Shown here one piece after another: positions 37,516-46,618 of a stretch of 64,000 nucleotides of DNA. The position numbers and the translations under genes are program-made. The notes beneath the pieces are model-generated. The model searched no databases and was not told the origin of the DNA. It saw only the letters and a program-made list of their open reading frames with translations. Origin of the DNA: Enterovibrio qingdaonensis (GTDB lineage Bacteria; Pseudomonadota; Gammaproteobacteria; Enterobacterales; Vibrionaceae); the NCBI RefSeq assembly GCF_028683135.1, contig NZ_JAJUBB010000008.1:1-64000 (forward strand), given 5' to 3'. Numbering within the stretch: position 1 is the stretch's first letter; the number at the start of each line of letters is the position of its first letter.

Positions 37516-38514
37516 ATGAAACGGTTTCTGGTTTTATTTTTGTTGTTTGGCCTTGGTGCATATAGTGGCGCGTTACGTGCCATTACACTCACCCCAAACG
37601 ACGTTGCTGCACACATGGCGGAGCCAAGTCATGTGGCCGTTGTGTTGCATGCGAGGCAGCTCTTCGAAAGCAACCAGTTAGATGCGCTCAACACCTACCT
37701 TGCCACTCAACCAGAGCTTCTTCGAGAGGAAGTCCTGACGATTCTTGCGCGCAGAGCATTCGATTTTTCGCGAATGACAGCCGAGCGCGAAGCGTTTTTG
37801 GAGACCATCAGTGAGCAGCAGCCTAAGTATATGGTGAGAAGCCAAGGAGACGGATTCTGGGCGACTATGCCTGCGTTTAATTATGCAGGGGAAGCCAAGT
37901 GGGTATTGAACCATTGGCAAATACACCAGTTGCAAGCCGAGGCTCTTCAGTTGCTCGCAGCTGATCAGTTGTCTTTAGCCAGTTGGCTTGAGTTCTCCTC
38001 GCCAGATTATCCGCTGCATCGCCAGGCCATCATTGACGCGATTCCAACAATGCTCCCCGCTGCGCTTAACAAGCTTGAAGCTGTTTACTTGAATGACAAG
38101 AACATGGTCTGGGTGCCGGATAATGCTATTTTGGCAACACTTGGCGAGCACACGAAAAGTGCTGCTCTCTACGAGCTTTTATGGCTTCGACGAACGGATG
38201 GGTACAGTCTCAAGGCGTTGCAAAATCTAGGCGTATCCCCCGTGACGCCTGATGCGATTACGCAAATGATGGCGGCGACAATAAACCCAGTACTGACGGA
38301 TACCGCAAATCGACAGTTAGCCGAGATCCACCCCATGCCAGAAAATGTGAAAGCGTTTATGGTGAAGCAACTGGCCAATCGCAATTACGGCAAAGACGTG
38401 GCTACGATGCTGGCACAGCAAGGGCACAAAACGTGGCTCACCGAGATGTTGCAAACCACATCAGGGGTAACGCAGCGAAATATTGAAAAAGGACTCGAGA
38501 CGCTAACCCAGTAA
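37516..38514 (+). CDS. Exported alpha-helical protein of unknown function
   Basis: A 332-residue protein with a signal peptide at 1-22 (G-A-L-R-A) and no lipobox. The mature part is mainly helical and Leu/Ala/Gln-rich, perhaps an HEAT- or TPR-like solenoid, with no recognised catalytic motif. It sits between rho and ubiD and has a strong TAGGATTTCTAGG site. I do not know its role; periplasmic location is inferred. It ends 97 bp before ubiD. Confidence 0.65.
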   Translation: MKRFLVLFLLFGLGAYSGALRAITLTPNDVAAHMAEPSHVAVVLHARQLFESNQLDALNTYLATQPELLREEVLTILARRAFDFSRMTAEREAFLETISEQQPKYMVRSQGDGFWATMPAFNYAGEAKWVLNHWQIHQLQAEALQLLAADQLSLASWLEFSSPDYPLHRQAIIDAIPTMLPAALNKLEAVYLNDKNMVWVPDNAILATLGEHTKSAALYELLWLRRTDGYSLKALQNLGVSPVTPDAITQMMAATINPVLTDTANRQLAEIHPMPENVKAFMVKQLANRNYGKDVATMLAQQGHKTWLTEMLQTTSGVTQRNIEKGLETLTQ

Positions 38515-38611
38515 GCGTGATAGCCTCATTGTATTGAGGCTTTCGTGCGCCTTTGCACCTATCCCGTTGTTTGGGTGAACCATTCAGCTGATAACTCTGC
38601 CCAGGAAGGTT

Positions 38612-40495
38612 ATGAAATTTACTGATCTACGTGTATTCCTCGACCATTTGGAAGCCATTGGCGAACTAAAACGCATCTCGCATCCGGTCGATCCCGACCA
38701 AGAAATCACTGAAATCGCTGACCGCGTTCTGCGGGCTGGCGGGCCTGCCTTGTTGTTTGAAAATCCTGTCGGGTATGACATGCCTGTGCTAGCGAACTTG
38801 TTTGGCACGCCAAAACGTGTGGCAATTGGCATGGGACGTAGCGACGTCAAAGAATTACGTGAAGTTGGAAAGTTATTGGCTTACCTCAAAGAGCCAGAGC
38901 CACCGAAAGGCTTCAAAGATGCCTTGGAAAAGTTGCCAGTTTTTCGGCAAGTACTGAATATGCCGCCTAAAAGGCTGCGAAAAGCGGCTTGTCAGGAGAT
39001 TGTCTGGCAGGGTGCCGAGGTGGATTTAGATAAAATTCCTGTGATGAGCTGCTGGCCCGGAGATGTGGCACCGCTGCTAACATGGGGATTGACTATCACC
39101 AAAGGGCCAACAAAAAAACGCCAAAACTTAGGTATCTATCGCCAACAGAAGATAGGCAAAAATAAAGTCATTATGCGTTGGCTTGCCCATCGCGGTGGCG
39201 CATTAGATTTGCGTGATTGGATGGAAACCCATCCTGGAGAGCCGTTTCCAGTGAGTGTCGCATTCGGTGCTGACCCTGCCACCATTTTAGGTGCAGTGAC
39301 GCCCGTACCCGATACCTTGTCTGAATATGCGTTCGCGGGCTTGTTGCGTGGCAGTAAAACCGAAGTGGTGAAAAGTCTGAGCAACGATTTGGACGTGCCT
39401 GCCAGCGCAGAAATTGTGATGGAAGGCTATATCGACCCGAATGAGTATGCCGATGAGGGCCCATATGGCGACCATACCGGTTACTACAACGAGGTTGAAC
39501 GCCATCATGTGTTTACCGTTACGCATGTGACTATGCATCAAAAGCCGATTTACCATAGTACCTACACTGGCCGTCCGCCGGATGAACCTGCGGTACTTGG
39601 CGTTGCTTTGAACGAAGTTTTTGTGCCGATTCTGCAAAAGCAATTCCCCGAAATCGAAGACTTTTATCTTCCGCCGGAAGGCTGCTCGTATCGCATGGCC
39701 GTGGTCACGTTGAAGAAGCAATACCCCGGGCATGCAAAGCGCGTAATGATGGGCGTATGGTCTTTTTTGAGACAATTTATGTACACCAAGTATGTGGTGG
39801 TGTGTGATCACGACGTGAATGCCCGTGATTGGCAAAGCGTGATGCAGGCAATGACCACCCATATGGATCCGAAACGCGATACCTTGTTCATTGAGCACAC
39901 GCCAATTGATTCGTTGGACTTTGCGTCACCCGTTGCTGGGCTTGGCTCTAAGATGGGTCTTGATGCCACCAGAAAGTGGGAGGCGGAGAATGTGGGTTAT
40001 GCGTTTCCAACGCCTCGCGTTGCGGAGTCTGAAGCCTTGAACGCTTGCGTGAGTGCGTTAAAGCAGGCTCACCCTGAGTTAGTGGACATTCACTTGCCGG
40101 CAGAAGCGAATGCTAACAGTATGGTATTGGCCAGTATTCGCAAGCAAGCGGCAGGCGATGGTCTTCGTATTATCAGAGCAATAGAGGACGCATTTAAACA
40201 ACACGTAGACCTGAAGTTTGTCATGGTGTTTGATGAAGATGATGTGAACTTGCGCGATTGGAACGACGTAATTTGGGCGATGACCACCCGAATGGATCCC
40301 GCTCGTGATACCCTTATGAGCAGCAGTAAAGCAGATGAGCAAGAATCGCCTGTCTTAACTGTGGGGTCTAGAATGGGATTAGATGCCACCAATAAGTGGC
40401 CGGGTGAAGCAACACGCGAGTGGGGCACGCCCATTACCAAAGATCCCGCTATCGTCGCCAAAGTCGACGAAATGTGGAACAAACTGGGTTTATAA
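38612..40495 (+). CDS. ubiD: UbiD prFMN-dependent decarboxylase, C-terminal unit duplicated
   Basis: A 627-residue 4-hydroxy-3-polyprenylbenzoate decarboxylase of ubiquinone synthesis; E. coli UbiD has 497. The catalytic core is in the first 345 residues (with the E-x-P-x-G-D-H motif in D-E-G-P-Y-G-D-H). Residues about 345-456 ([10 protein letters not shown] to M-G-L-D-A-T-R-K-W) are repeated at about 487-596 ([10 protein letters not shown] to M-G-L-D-A-T-N-K-W), explaining the extra length. From memory, Vibrio UbiD proteins are also long. It needs prenylated FMN from UbiX. AGGAAGG precedes the ATG. The ferredoxin gene starts at the very next base. Confidence 0.93.
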   Translation: MKFTDLRVFLDHLEAIGELKRISHPVDPDQEITEIADRVLRAGGPALLFENPVGYDMPVLANLFGTPKRVAIGMGRSDVKELREVGKLLAYLKEPEPPKGFKDALEKLPVFRQVLNMPPKRLRKAACQEIVWQGAEVDLDKIPVMSCWPGDVAPLLTWGLTITKGPTKKRQNLGIYRQQKIGKNKVIMRWLAHRGGALDLRDWMETHPGEPFPVSVAFGADPATILGAVTPVPDTLSEYAFAGLLRGSKTEVVKSLSNDLDVPASAEIVMEGYIDPNEYADEGPYGDHTGYYNEVERHHVFTVTHVTMHQKPIYHSTYTGRPPDEPAVLGVALNEVFVPILQKQFPEIEDFYLPPEGCSYRMAVVTLKKQYPGHAKRVMMGVWSFLRQFMYTKYVVVCDHDVNARDWQSVMQAMTTHMDPKRDTLFIEHTPIDSLDFASPVAGLGSKMGLDATRKWEAENVGYAFPTPRVAESEALNACVSALKQAHPELVDIHLPAEANANSMVLASIRKQAAGDGLRIIRAIEDAFKQHVDLKFVMVFDEDDVNLRDWNDVIWAMTTRMDPARDTLMSSSKADEQESPVLTVGSRMGLDATNKWPGEATREWGTPITKDPAIVAKVDEMWNKLGL

Positions 40496-40777
40496 ATGAT
40501 GTATCGGGTACATCTAATGCCATCTGGCATAGCGTTTGATGTGTCAGCGCACCAAACCGTTTTACAGGGTGCGTTGGCGGCAGATGTCCCTTTTCCTAAC
40601 CGATGTCAGATCGGAGCATGTGCGTCCTGTTTATGCAGGTTAATTGAAGGTGATGTACGTTATCACTTAGAGCCAATGCTTACAGAGCAAGAAAAAGAAC
40701 AAGGCTGGATATTTGCCTGTCAGGCGATCCCATGCAGCGATCTGGTGGTTAGTTTTGAGGAAAGCGATGACTATTAA
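40496..40777 (+). CDS. Small [2Fe-2S] ferredoxin-like protein
   Basis: A 93-residue protein with the plant-type ferredoxin cluster motif C-Q-I-G-A-C-A-S-C (C-x4-C-x2-C, about residues 37-45) and a fourth Cys in W-I-F-A-C-Q. It carries one electron on a [2Fe-2S] cluster. The ATG at 40496 immediately follows the ubiD TAA (a second ATG is at 40499), and its last codons overlap fre by 11 bp. The pair looks like a split form of a ferredoxin-plus-flavin reductase chain found fused in other proteins. It is cytoplasmic, with no signal peptide. Confidence 0.85.
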   Translation: MMYRVHLMPSGIAFDVSAHQTVLQGALAADVPFPNRCQIGACASCLCRLIEGDVRYHLEPMLTEQEKEQGWIFACQAIPCSDLVVSFEESDDY

Positions 40778-41486
40778 TTGTGAAGTCTTGTCAGTGTCAT
40801 CACTGACTAACAACACCTACCGAATTTTATTGAAGCCTGAGCAGCCAGTTGAGTACAAGGCGGGTCAGTATTTGTTGGCCGTCATGGGCGAAAAAGACAA
40901 ACGCCCGTTCTCGATTGCCAGCAGCCCGTGTCGACAAAACGGCCATGAGCTTGAACTACACATTGGTGCGGCAGATGAAAACGCGTATGCATCAGAAGTG
41001 GTGAAAGCGGCACAGGCAACGCAAGAGAAAGGGGATAACTCTTTCTCGATTGAGGCACCGCATGGCACCGCATGGCTGCGTGATGAGCGTCAGCGTCCGC
41101 TGGTGTTGATTGCAGGTGGTACCGGGTTCTCTTATGTTCGCAGTATGCTGGACCATTGTTTGAGCCAAGGGTTTGATCAGCCAATCTTCCTGTATTGGGG
41201 TGGCCGCGATCTAAGCCAGTTGTATGCCAATGAAGAAATGGAAGCACTGGCACTGAAAAATAGCCAACTGACCTACATTCCGGTTGTTGAAAATACGCCA
41301 GAAGGTTGGAGTGGCAAAGTGGGCAACGTGCTAGAAGCGGTGATGGAAGATTTCGTGTCTCTGTCGGCTTATGACATCTACATTGCTGGTCGCTTCGAAA
41401 TGGCGGGTGCAGCACGTGAGATGTTCTGTAACGAGCGTGGCGCAGAGCGCGACCACCTGTTTGCAGACGCTTATGCGTTTTTGTAA
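40767..41486 (+). CDS. fre: NAD(P)H-flavin reductase Fre
   Basis: A 239-residue member of the ferredoxin-NADP reductase superfamily, close to E. coli Fre (233). FAD/flavin site R-P-F-S-I-A-S-S-P, and the NAD(P)H domain has A-G-G-T-G-F-S-Y. It reduces free flavins with NAD(P)H, which supply UbiX, luciferases and ferric reduction. The ATG at 40767 has GAGGAAAG upstream; a longer frame from 40713 would run through the ferredoxin. It is the third gene of a ubiD-ferredoxin-fre unit. A terminator follows. Confidence 0.93.
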   Translation: MTINCEVLSVSSLTNNTYRILLKPEQPVEYKAGQYLLAVMGEKDKRPFSIASSPCRQNGHELELHIGAADENAYASEVVKAAQATQEKGDNSFSIEAPHGTAWLRDERQRPLVLIAGGTGFSYVRSMLDHCLSQGFDQPIFLYWGGRDLSQLYANEEMEALALKNSQLTYIPVVENTPEGWSGKVGNVLEAVMEDFVSLSAYDIYIAGRFEMAGAAREMFCNERGAERDHLFADAYAFL

Positions 41487-41504
41487 CACGCTCTGACGAT
41501 AAAC

Positions 41505-41534
41505 AAAAACACCGCCCGCAGGCGGTGTTTTTTT
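41505..41534. terminator. Bidirectional terminator of fre and EamA gene
   Basis: Stem AAAAACACCGCC/GGCGGTGTTTTT with loop CGCA and a T-run, between convergent genes. Confidence 0.9.
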
Positions 41535-41552
41535 ATCTATGCAATTAGGCAA

Positions 41553-42431
41553 TCAGACGTTTGCTGTTTGTGCCTCGATTTTCTTTTTTACCCAGGTTTC
41601 GTTGACCCAAAGTGAGGCCAAAATCACCGCACCGCCAATAGCGAGCGTGACCAGATCGGCGTTACGGTTCCAGATAAGTACGTTCACGACAATCCCCGCG
41701 GGCACCAGTACATTATTCATTACCGCAAGCGCACCTGCATTCACCAATGTCGCGCCTTTGTTCCAAAGGAAGTAGCCCACACCGGACGCGATGGTGCCTA
41801 AGTAGATCAAGATGCCCCATTGCAGGTTGGTGGTTGGCAGCTTGTCAGGGTTGCCCAACAAGAGAAAGGCAGGAAGTGCGACACATAAGGCACCGAGGTA
41901 AAACAAGCCGAAAATCGTGTGCTGAGGTATCGACTTATCCGCTTTTTCCATCACCACCTTGTAGCTGACTTGTCCGATTGCAAAGCATAGGTTTGCGCCC
42001 TGAACAATTAAAAAGCCCAGCATAAAGTTTGGGTTTACCGACGCAAACTTGATCACGACAGCACCGAGCACGGCAAGGGCCGCGGTCATAAGATACCAAG
42101 GCGAAAAACGGCGATGCATTAAGTCATAAGTCAGGGTGACATATACGGGCGTGAACACAGTAAATAGCAGGACTTCAGGAACGGAAAGATACAGGAAAGA
42201 TTGGTAGTAAAAGCAGTACATCAATCCGAGCTGAATACCGCCGATGGCCATGAGTTTCGCCATCAATGGTCGCGGGATGCCTTTTAAACGCAGAAACGGT
42301 AAGAAAACGATGCCAGCTAATGCAACGCGGGTGACAACAGAAAACCAGGAATCGACCTGCCCAGCAAGGTAAACACCGATCAAGCTGAACGAGAATGCCC
42401 AAAGAAAGGTGACGAACGAAAGATAGCCCAT
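41553..42431 (-). CDS. EamA-family (DMT) membrane transporter
   Basis: A 292-residue inner-membrane protein with about ten predicted helices in two similar halves, each with an EamA-type pattern (F-L-W-A-F-S-F near the start and P-E-V-L-L-F-T in the middle, G-Y-F-L-W-N-K-G-A later). Members export amino acids, amines or other metabolites; the substrate is unknown. It begins 104 bp after uspA ends on the same strand. Confidence 0.85.
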   Translation of the reverse strand: MGYLSFVTFLWAFSFSLIGVYLAGQVDSWFSVVTRVALAGIVFLPFLRLKGIPRPLMAKLMAIGGIQLGLMYCFYYQSFLYLSVPEVLLFTVFTPVYVTLTYDLMHRRFSPWYLMTAALAVLGAVVIKFASVNPNFMLGFLIVQGANLCFAIGQVSYKVVMEKADKSIPQHTIFGLFYLGALCVALPAFLLLGNPDKLPTTNLQWGILIYLGTIASGVGYFLWNKGATLVNAGALAVMNNVLVPAGIVVNVLIWNRNADLVTLAIGGAVILASLWVNETWVKKKIEAQTANV

Positions 42432-42450
42432 CTTGAATCTCTAAAAAACA

Positions 42451-42490
42451 CAAAATTGCCGCCAAGTTTACTGCATTTGGCGGCAACGTG
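42451..42490 (-). terminator. Terminator of uspA
   Basis: Stem TTGCCGCCAA/TTGGCGGCAA (42456-42465 and 42477-42486), followed on the minus strand by TTTTGTGTTTTTT. Confidence 0.75.
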
Positions 42491-42535
42491 TCGCTATCGT
42501 CTCTCTGGACGGAGGAGCTTACAAAAATCCTGCGA

Positions 42536-42961
42536 TCAGCTTGGCAGGGGAACCATCAGCATATCAACAGGGGTTTTGTTGATAAGTTGCTTAGCGGAAG
42601 AAATCAGCGTGCTCCAAAAATCTTGATGATGTCCGCATATCACTAGATCGATACCAAAATGACCAATGGACTCGGTGATTTCGTCGGCAAGATCGCCACT
42701 AGCAACCAAAGTATGAGTGACTGGGATATTGCTTAATTTAGCCAGTTTGTTCAGCTGTCCCTGTGCTTCTTCGACGATTTGGTTTCTCGTCTCGACCATA
42801 TTGATATCGATAAGGCCTGTGTAGAGTTGCGCATAGTTCACATCAATATGAATAAGAGAGAGCTTTGCCCCTAAAGGACCAGCTAACGCGGCCCCTTTTT
42901 GAATCAGTTTTTCACTGTCCGCAGACAAATCGACCGCGACAAGTATGTGTTTATAGCCCAT
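42536..42961 (-). CDS. uspA: Universal stress protein UspA
   Basis: A 141-residue UspA-fold protein. It has Y-K-H-I-L-V-A-V-D-L-S at the start and I-C-G-H-H-Q near the end, in the region of the nucleotide loop. E. coli UspA lacks ATP binding, and this one is closest to that type. Start at 42961 has AGGGAG 7 bases upstream; TTG at 42967 is a poor alternative. It is divergent to uspB with a long intergenic region, as in E. coli but with more space. Confidence 0.93.
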   Translation of the reverse strand: MGYKHILVAVDLSADSEKLIQKGAALAGPLGAKLSLIHIDVNYAQLYTGLIDINMVETRNQIVEEAQGQLNKLAKLSNIPVTHTLVASGDLADEITESIGHFGIDLVICGHHQDFWSTLISSAKQLINKTPVDMLMVPLPS

Positions 42962-43219
42962 GACCAAACTCCCTAAATTGCTCGGAATGGATTAGACAAA
43001 GATACCGAGAAAGATTTACAAAAAGTAGCATTGTCTTTGTATTAAGACTGTCGAGCAGATCTCACTGCTGACGTGCACTTCGAGAACCTGATTTTGGGGT
43101 TAAATATTGCAGCCAATAATGTTAATGTAATGTAGCGGCCGAGCCTAGTGGATTGATAAGAAAGGGAAGATCTTCTGGGTGGAATTCGCATAGAACGAGA
43201 AATGAACAGACAGATTGAC

Positions 43220-43247
43220 TTGGCACTTTCTTCATCATTTCTATACT
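43220..43247 (+). promoter_or_regulatory. Strong promoter in uspA/uspB intergenic region
   Basis: -35 TTGGCA (43220-43225) and -10 TATACT (43242-43247), spacer 16 bases, reading towards uspB. TATACT with preceding C is also compatible with sigma-S. The start would be near 43254, giving about 390 nt of leader before uspB. Confidence 0.55.
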
Positions 43248-43302
43248 TAACGTATAGCACTTCTCAATTGGCAACCTTTCTTGCCATCGGAAGGGAGTGA
43301 CA

Positions 43303-43431
43303 ATGCTTTTGCTGTCAGTGCACTTTTTTACTCTGGGCGGCGTATGCAATTCATTACTGAGAAAGTTGGTGAATTGGCACACATTTTCTTTGCAGTTGCG
43401 GAGTAAGCTAGTGGAGAGCCCTCGTTGTTAA
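43303..43431 (+). CDS. Possible small protein between uspA and uspB (42 aa)
   Basis: An open frame of 42 codons beginning M-L-L-L-S-V-H-F-F-T-L-G-G-V and ending L-V-E-S-P-R-C. It has a near-ideal AAGGGAG site 6 bases before the ATG and lies about 50 bases downstream of a good promoter. The N-terminal half is hydrophobic and the rest basic, like many small membrane proteins. No homologue recognised; it may instead be a leader frame controlling uspB. Confidence 0.4.
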   Translation: MLLLSVHFFTLGGVCNSLLRKLVNWHTFSLQLRSKLVESPRC

Positions 43432-43642
43432 GTGCACAAGCTAAGAAGATAAAACGTCTTAGGGGCATCGAGATATACGGTAATTGGTTAGGGTGATGGA
43501 AGCACCCTGTTATTGAGAGATAAAGGTTTGGTGATTTAACGCCAAAGCGGCATCAACTTCTGTAATGGACGGCCCAGAAAGAGATGACACTAACGTTCAC
43601 TCATCGCTGGGTTCCCCATCGGTAACTATGGGAGAAGAGACC

Positions 43643-43984
43643 ATGAGCGGAGACGCATTAATAATTGCGATATTTTTTGTCATGCTGGTGAATATCATGC
43701 GCTATATGAGTTCACTGAGAGCATTGCTTTGTATGATGCGGGAGGCGAACCCTCTTCTGTACCAGCAGGTCAATCGCGGCAGTAACAATTTCTTTTCACC
43801 GCAAGGTGATATCAGTCGGCAAAAACGTTTGTTTCATTACATACGTAGCCAAGAGTACATGCATCATCACGATGAAGCCTTTATTGCGAAATGTAATAAG
43901 GTCCGCCACCTTTTCATTCTTTCAATCGCCTTGGTCATTGCCTTGGTGGTATCCCTCTTTTTTGTGGCATTTGCAGGACTCTAA
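43643..43984 (+). CDS. uspB: Universal stress protein B
   Basis: A 113-residue integral membrane protein; E. coli UspB has 111. It has an N-terminal helix (A-L-I-I-A-I-F-F-V-M-L-V-N-I-M-R-Y) and a C-terminal helix (L-F-I-L-S-I-A-L-V-I-A-L-V-V-S). The family motif S-S-L-R-A-L-L-C-M-M-R and D-P/N-P-L-L-Y-Q are present. It is linked to stationary-phase ethanol tolerance in E. coli. Start at 43643 has a GGGAG site; the longer frame from 43565 adds 26 residues the family lacks. A terminator follows. Confidence 0.93.
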   Translation: MSGDALIIAIFFVMLVNIMRYMSSLRALLCMMREANPLLYQQVNRGSNNFFSPQGDISRQKRLFHYIRSQEYMHHHDEAFIAKCNKVRHLFILSIALVIALVVSLFFVAFAGL

Positions 43985-44045
43985 TTCCGTGTGATGGAAG
44001 CGTCACCTTACAGTGACAGACTTTGTAGACAATCCTATTTTTCAT

Positions 44046-44076
44046 AAACGCTGGCTTTGGTCAGCGTTTTTTTTGT
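44046..44076 (+). terminator. Terminator of uspB
   Basis: Stem AAACGCTG/CAGCGTTT (44046-44053 and 44062-44069) with a run of eight T. Confidence 0.85.
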
Positions 44077-44119
44077 TACTCTCGACCCAGAAAAACAAAA
44101 TCAAAATTAAGGGGAGTAC

Positions 44120-45244
44120 GTGGACAAGTTTCTCGCTTGGTGGCATAGCAGTTCACCGGATCTGAATTGGAACTGGATTGAGCATATTGGCTTATTGCTT
44201 GGTGCTGCGGCCGTCGCTTGGGTGGTGTGGCGGGTTGTCATTACAAAGCTACTCAATGTTGCCCAGACAACAAGAACGGAGTGGGACACCATTCTGCTGA
44301 CCGCCGTGAGTTCACCAATCAGTGTTTTGATCTGGTTATGGCCCTCAAGTTACGCAATCGACAGCTTGGTGGAGGCTGTGACTAAAGTTACGACTGACTG
44401 GTTTGTCGTGTCTCGTCGCGTATTGGTATTTGCGGTCGCACTGTGGGCGATGCTTCGTTTAGTCAATGGCATTGAAGCCTACCTGATGAAGTCAGATAAA
44501 CGCGATCAAACCACGGTTGCAGCGATGGGACACATTATGCGCCTAATGTTGGCGGTCATAGGTGTGCTGACCGCGCTGCAAGAATTTGGTATTAGCCTGA
44601 CAGGTTTGCTTACCTTTGGTGGCGTAGGTGGTTTGATTGTTGGTCTGGCGGCCAAAGATTTGCTTTCAAACTTCTTCGGCGGCTTGATGATTTATTTTGA
44701 CCGCCCGTTCAAAGTGGGTGATTGGATAAGCTCGCCAGACAGAAACATTGAAGGCACCGTAGAGCGTATCGGCATGCGCATGACCATGATCCGTACCTTC
44801 GAAAGTCGGCCGCTTTATGTACCGAACTCAGTGTTTAGTAGCATCGTCGTACAAAACCCATCGCGGATGCAGCACCGCCGTATAAACGAGACGATAGGGC
44901 TTCGTTATAAAGATGCGGACAAGATAGCGGGTATTGTCGCCGATGTGAAAACCATGCTGGAGAAACACCCAGATATTGAACACAGTGCGACGCTGATGGT
45001 TAACTTCGATGCCTTTGCGGGTTCGTCGCTTAACTTTTTCATTTATACCTTCACCAAAACCGTGAATTGGTCGAGGTACCACGATGTAAAGCAGGACGTG
45101 ATGTTGAAAATTGTCGATATCGTGCATGCACACGGTGCGGATTTTGCCTTCCCAACCCGCACTATTGCGTTTGAACGTGATGATGCGATTGAGGCTGCGA
45201 TCCCCATGAATGCAGAAGCGGAATTTTCACAGAATAAAAACTAA
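44120..45244 (+). CDS. MscS-family mechanosensitive channel (YnaI-like)
   Basis: A 374-residue channel with five predicted transmembrane segments and an MscS core. The pore helix G-G-V-G-G-L-I-V-G-L-A-A-K-D-L-L-S-N starts near residue 165, followed by the beta domain (F-F-G-G, then F-D-R-P-F-K-V-G-D-W-I) and an alpha/beta cap. It releases solutes on hypo-osmotic shock. Similar to low-conductance YnaI by layout. The start is GTG at 44120 with AAGGGGAG just upstream. It has its own terminator after 45273. Confidence 0.88.
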   Translation: MDKFLAWWHSSSPDLNWNWIEHIGLLLGAAAVAWVVWRVVITKLLNVAQTTRTEWDTILLTAVSSPISVLIWLWPSSYAIDSLVEAVTKVTTDWFVVSRRVLVFAVALWAMLRLVNGIEAYLMKSDKRDQTTVAAMGHIMRLMLAVIGVLTALQEFGISLTGLLTFGGVGGLIVGLAAKDLLSNFFGGLMIYFDRPFKVGDWISSPDRNIEGTVERIGMRMTMIRTFESRPLYVPNSVFSSIVVQNPSRMQHRRINETIGLRYKDADKIAGIVADVKTMLEKHPDIEHSATLMVNFDAFAGSSLNFFIYTFTKTVNWSRYHDVKQDVMLKIVDIVHAHGADFAFPTRTIAFERDDAIEAAIPMNAEAEFSQNKN

Positions 45245-45272
45245 ACAGGTTTCATGCTGGTTCAAAACCCGT

Positions 45273-45299
45273 CGGGCGGCTACAATGCCGCCCGTTTTC
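45273..45299 (+). terminator. Terminator of MscS-type gene
   Basis: Stem CGGGCGGC/GCCGCCCG (45273-45280 and 45287-45294) with loop TACAAT and four T. Confidence 0.85.
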
Positions 45300-45318
45300 G
45301 ATGTCGTGAGTTAGAAAG

Positions 45319-46503
45319 ATGAAGCAAGTTGACGTAGTGATCATTGGTGCAGGTGCAGCAGGCCTGATGTGCGCAGCCCAAGCGGGCAAGCGCGGTCGTT
45401 CTGTGCTGGTGGTCGACAATGGTAAAAAGCCGGGACGTAAAATTCTGATCTCTGGTGGTGGCCGTTGCAACTTCACTAACTACGACGTGACGGCGGCGAA
45501 CTACGTTTGTCGTAATCCGCATTTTGCCAAATCTGCACTGGCGCAATACAGCCAATGGGATTTCTTTTCCATGGTCAATGAGTACGGCATTGCATGGGAA
45601 GAGCGTGAGCATGGGCAACTATTCTGCATCGATTCGGCGAAAGATATCGTCGACATGCTGCTAAAAGAGTGCGATCTGCCGAACGTTGAGCAGCGTTACC
45701 GCTGTGATGTTCACGACATTGAAAAAACGGATGATGGTTTTACGTTAAAACTGGATACCGACACGGTGGCGTGTCAATCGCTGGTGGTCGCGACTGGCGG
45801 TCTTTCGATGCCAAAACTGGGTGCGACACCGTTTGGTTATCAAGTTGCCGAGCAGTTTGGTCTTGCCCGAATCCCAACGACGGCGGGTCTGGTACCTTTT
45901 ACTTTGCACGACAAAGACAAGGCAGCGTTTGCGGATTTATCAGGCATTGCATTCCCAGTGACCATTACCACTGAAAGCGGCGTGTTGTTTAAAGAAAATT
46001 TACTGTTTACCCACCGTGGCTTGTCAGGGCCAGTGGTACTGCAAATCAGCTCTTACTGGAAGCCGGGCCAGAAAGTTTCGGTGAATTTGTTGCCGGATTT
46101 GGATGTCGTCGAGACGCTGAACGCGATGCGCGATAAACATCCGCTACAAAGCGTTAAAAACAGCTTGGCGCGTCTGCTGCCGAAACGCTTGGTAGAAGCC
46201 ATGATAGAACGTGGCGATATGCAGGACAAACCGCTCAAGCAACTGAACCCGAAAGACATTCAGGCAATGGCGGATTACCTGCATAGCTGGAACATCGCAC
46301 CGAATGGCACCGAAGGCTATCGCACGGCGGAAGTAACCTTGGGTGGCGTGGACACCGATGAGCTGTCTTCGAAAACCATGGAAGCTAAGAATGTGCCGGG
46401 TCTGTTTTTTGTCGGTGAAGTCATGGATGTATCTGGTTGGCTTGGCGGTTATAACTTCCAGTGGGCGTGGAGCTCAGGCTGGGTTGCGGGACAGAACGCT
46501 TAA
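45319..46503 (+). CDS. yhiN: HI0933/YhiN-type flavoprotein
   Basis: A 394-residue predicted FAD-dependent oxidoreductase of the HI0933-like family. The N-terminal G-A-G-A-A-G binding motif is at residues 10-15, with K-I-L-I-S-G-G-G-R-C-N-F-T-N typical of the family and a C-terminal G-E-V-M-D-V-S-G-W-L-G-G-Y-N. It is close to E. coli YhiN, which also lies near usp genes. Its substrate is not known. ATG at 45319 has AGAAAG upstream. Co-transcription with the channel is unlikely given the terminator. Confidence 0.85.
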   Translation: MKQVDVVIIGAGAAGLMCAAQAGKRGRSVLVVDNGKKPGRKILISGGGRCNFTNYDVTAANYVCRNPHFAKSALAQYSQWDFFSMVNEYGIAWEEREHGQLFCIDSAKDIVDMLLKECDLPNVEQRYRCDVHDIEKTDDGFTLKLDTDTVACQSLVVATGGLSMPKLGATPFGYQVAEQFGLARIPTTAGLVPFTLHDKDKAAFADLSGIAFPVTITTESGVLFKENLLFTHRGLSGPVVLQISSYWKPGQKVSVNLLPDLDVVETLNAMRDKHPLQSVKNSLARLLPKRLVEAMIERGDMQDKPLKQLNPKDIQAMADYLHSWNIAPNGTEGYRTAEVTLGGVDTDELSSKTMEAKNVPGLFFVGEVMDVSGWLGGYNFQWAWSSGWVAGQNA

Positions 46504-46618
46504 GACTCAGTTTTTAAGTTGATCTTATACCGGACAGAACACGCATAATTGGCCTTAAAACACACACTTTTATTGTGGTCGTCTAACATTTAAGACGAAG
46601 AATAATAGAGGTGATGTG

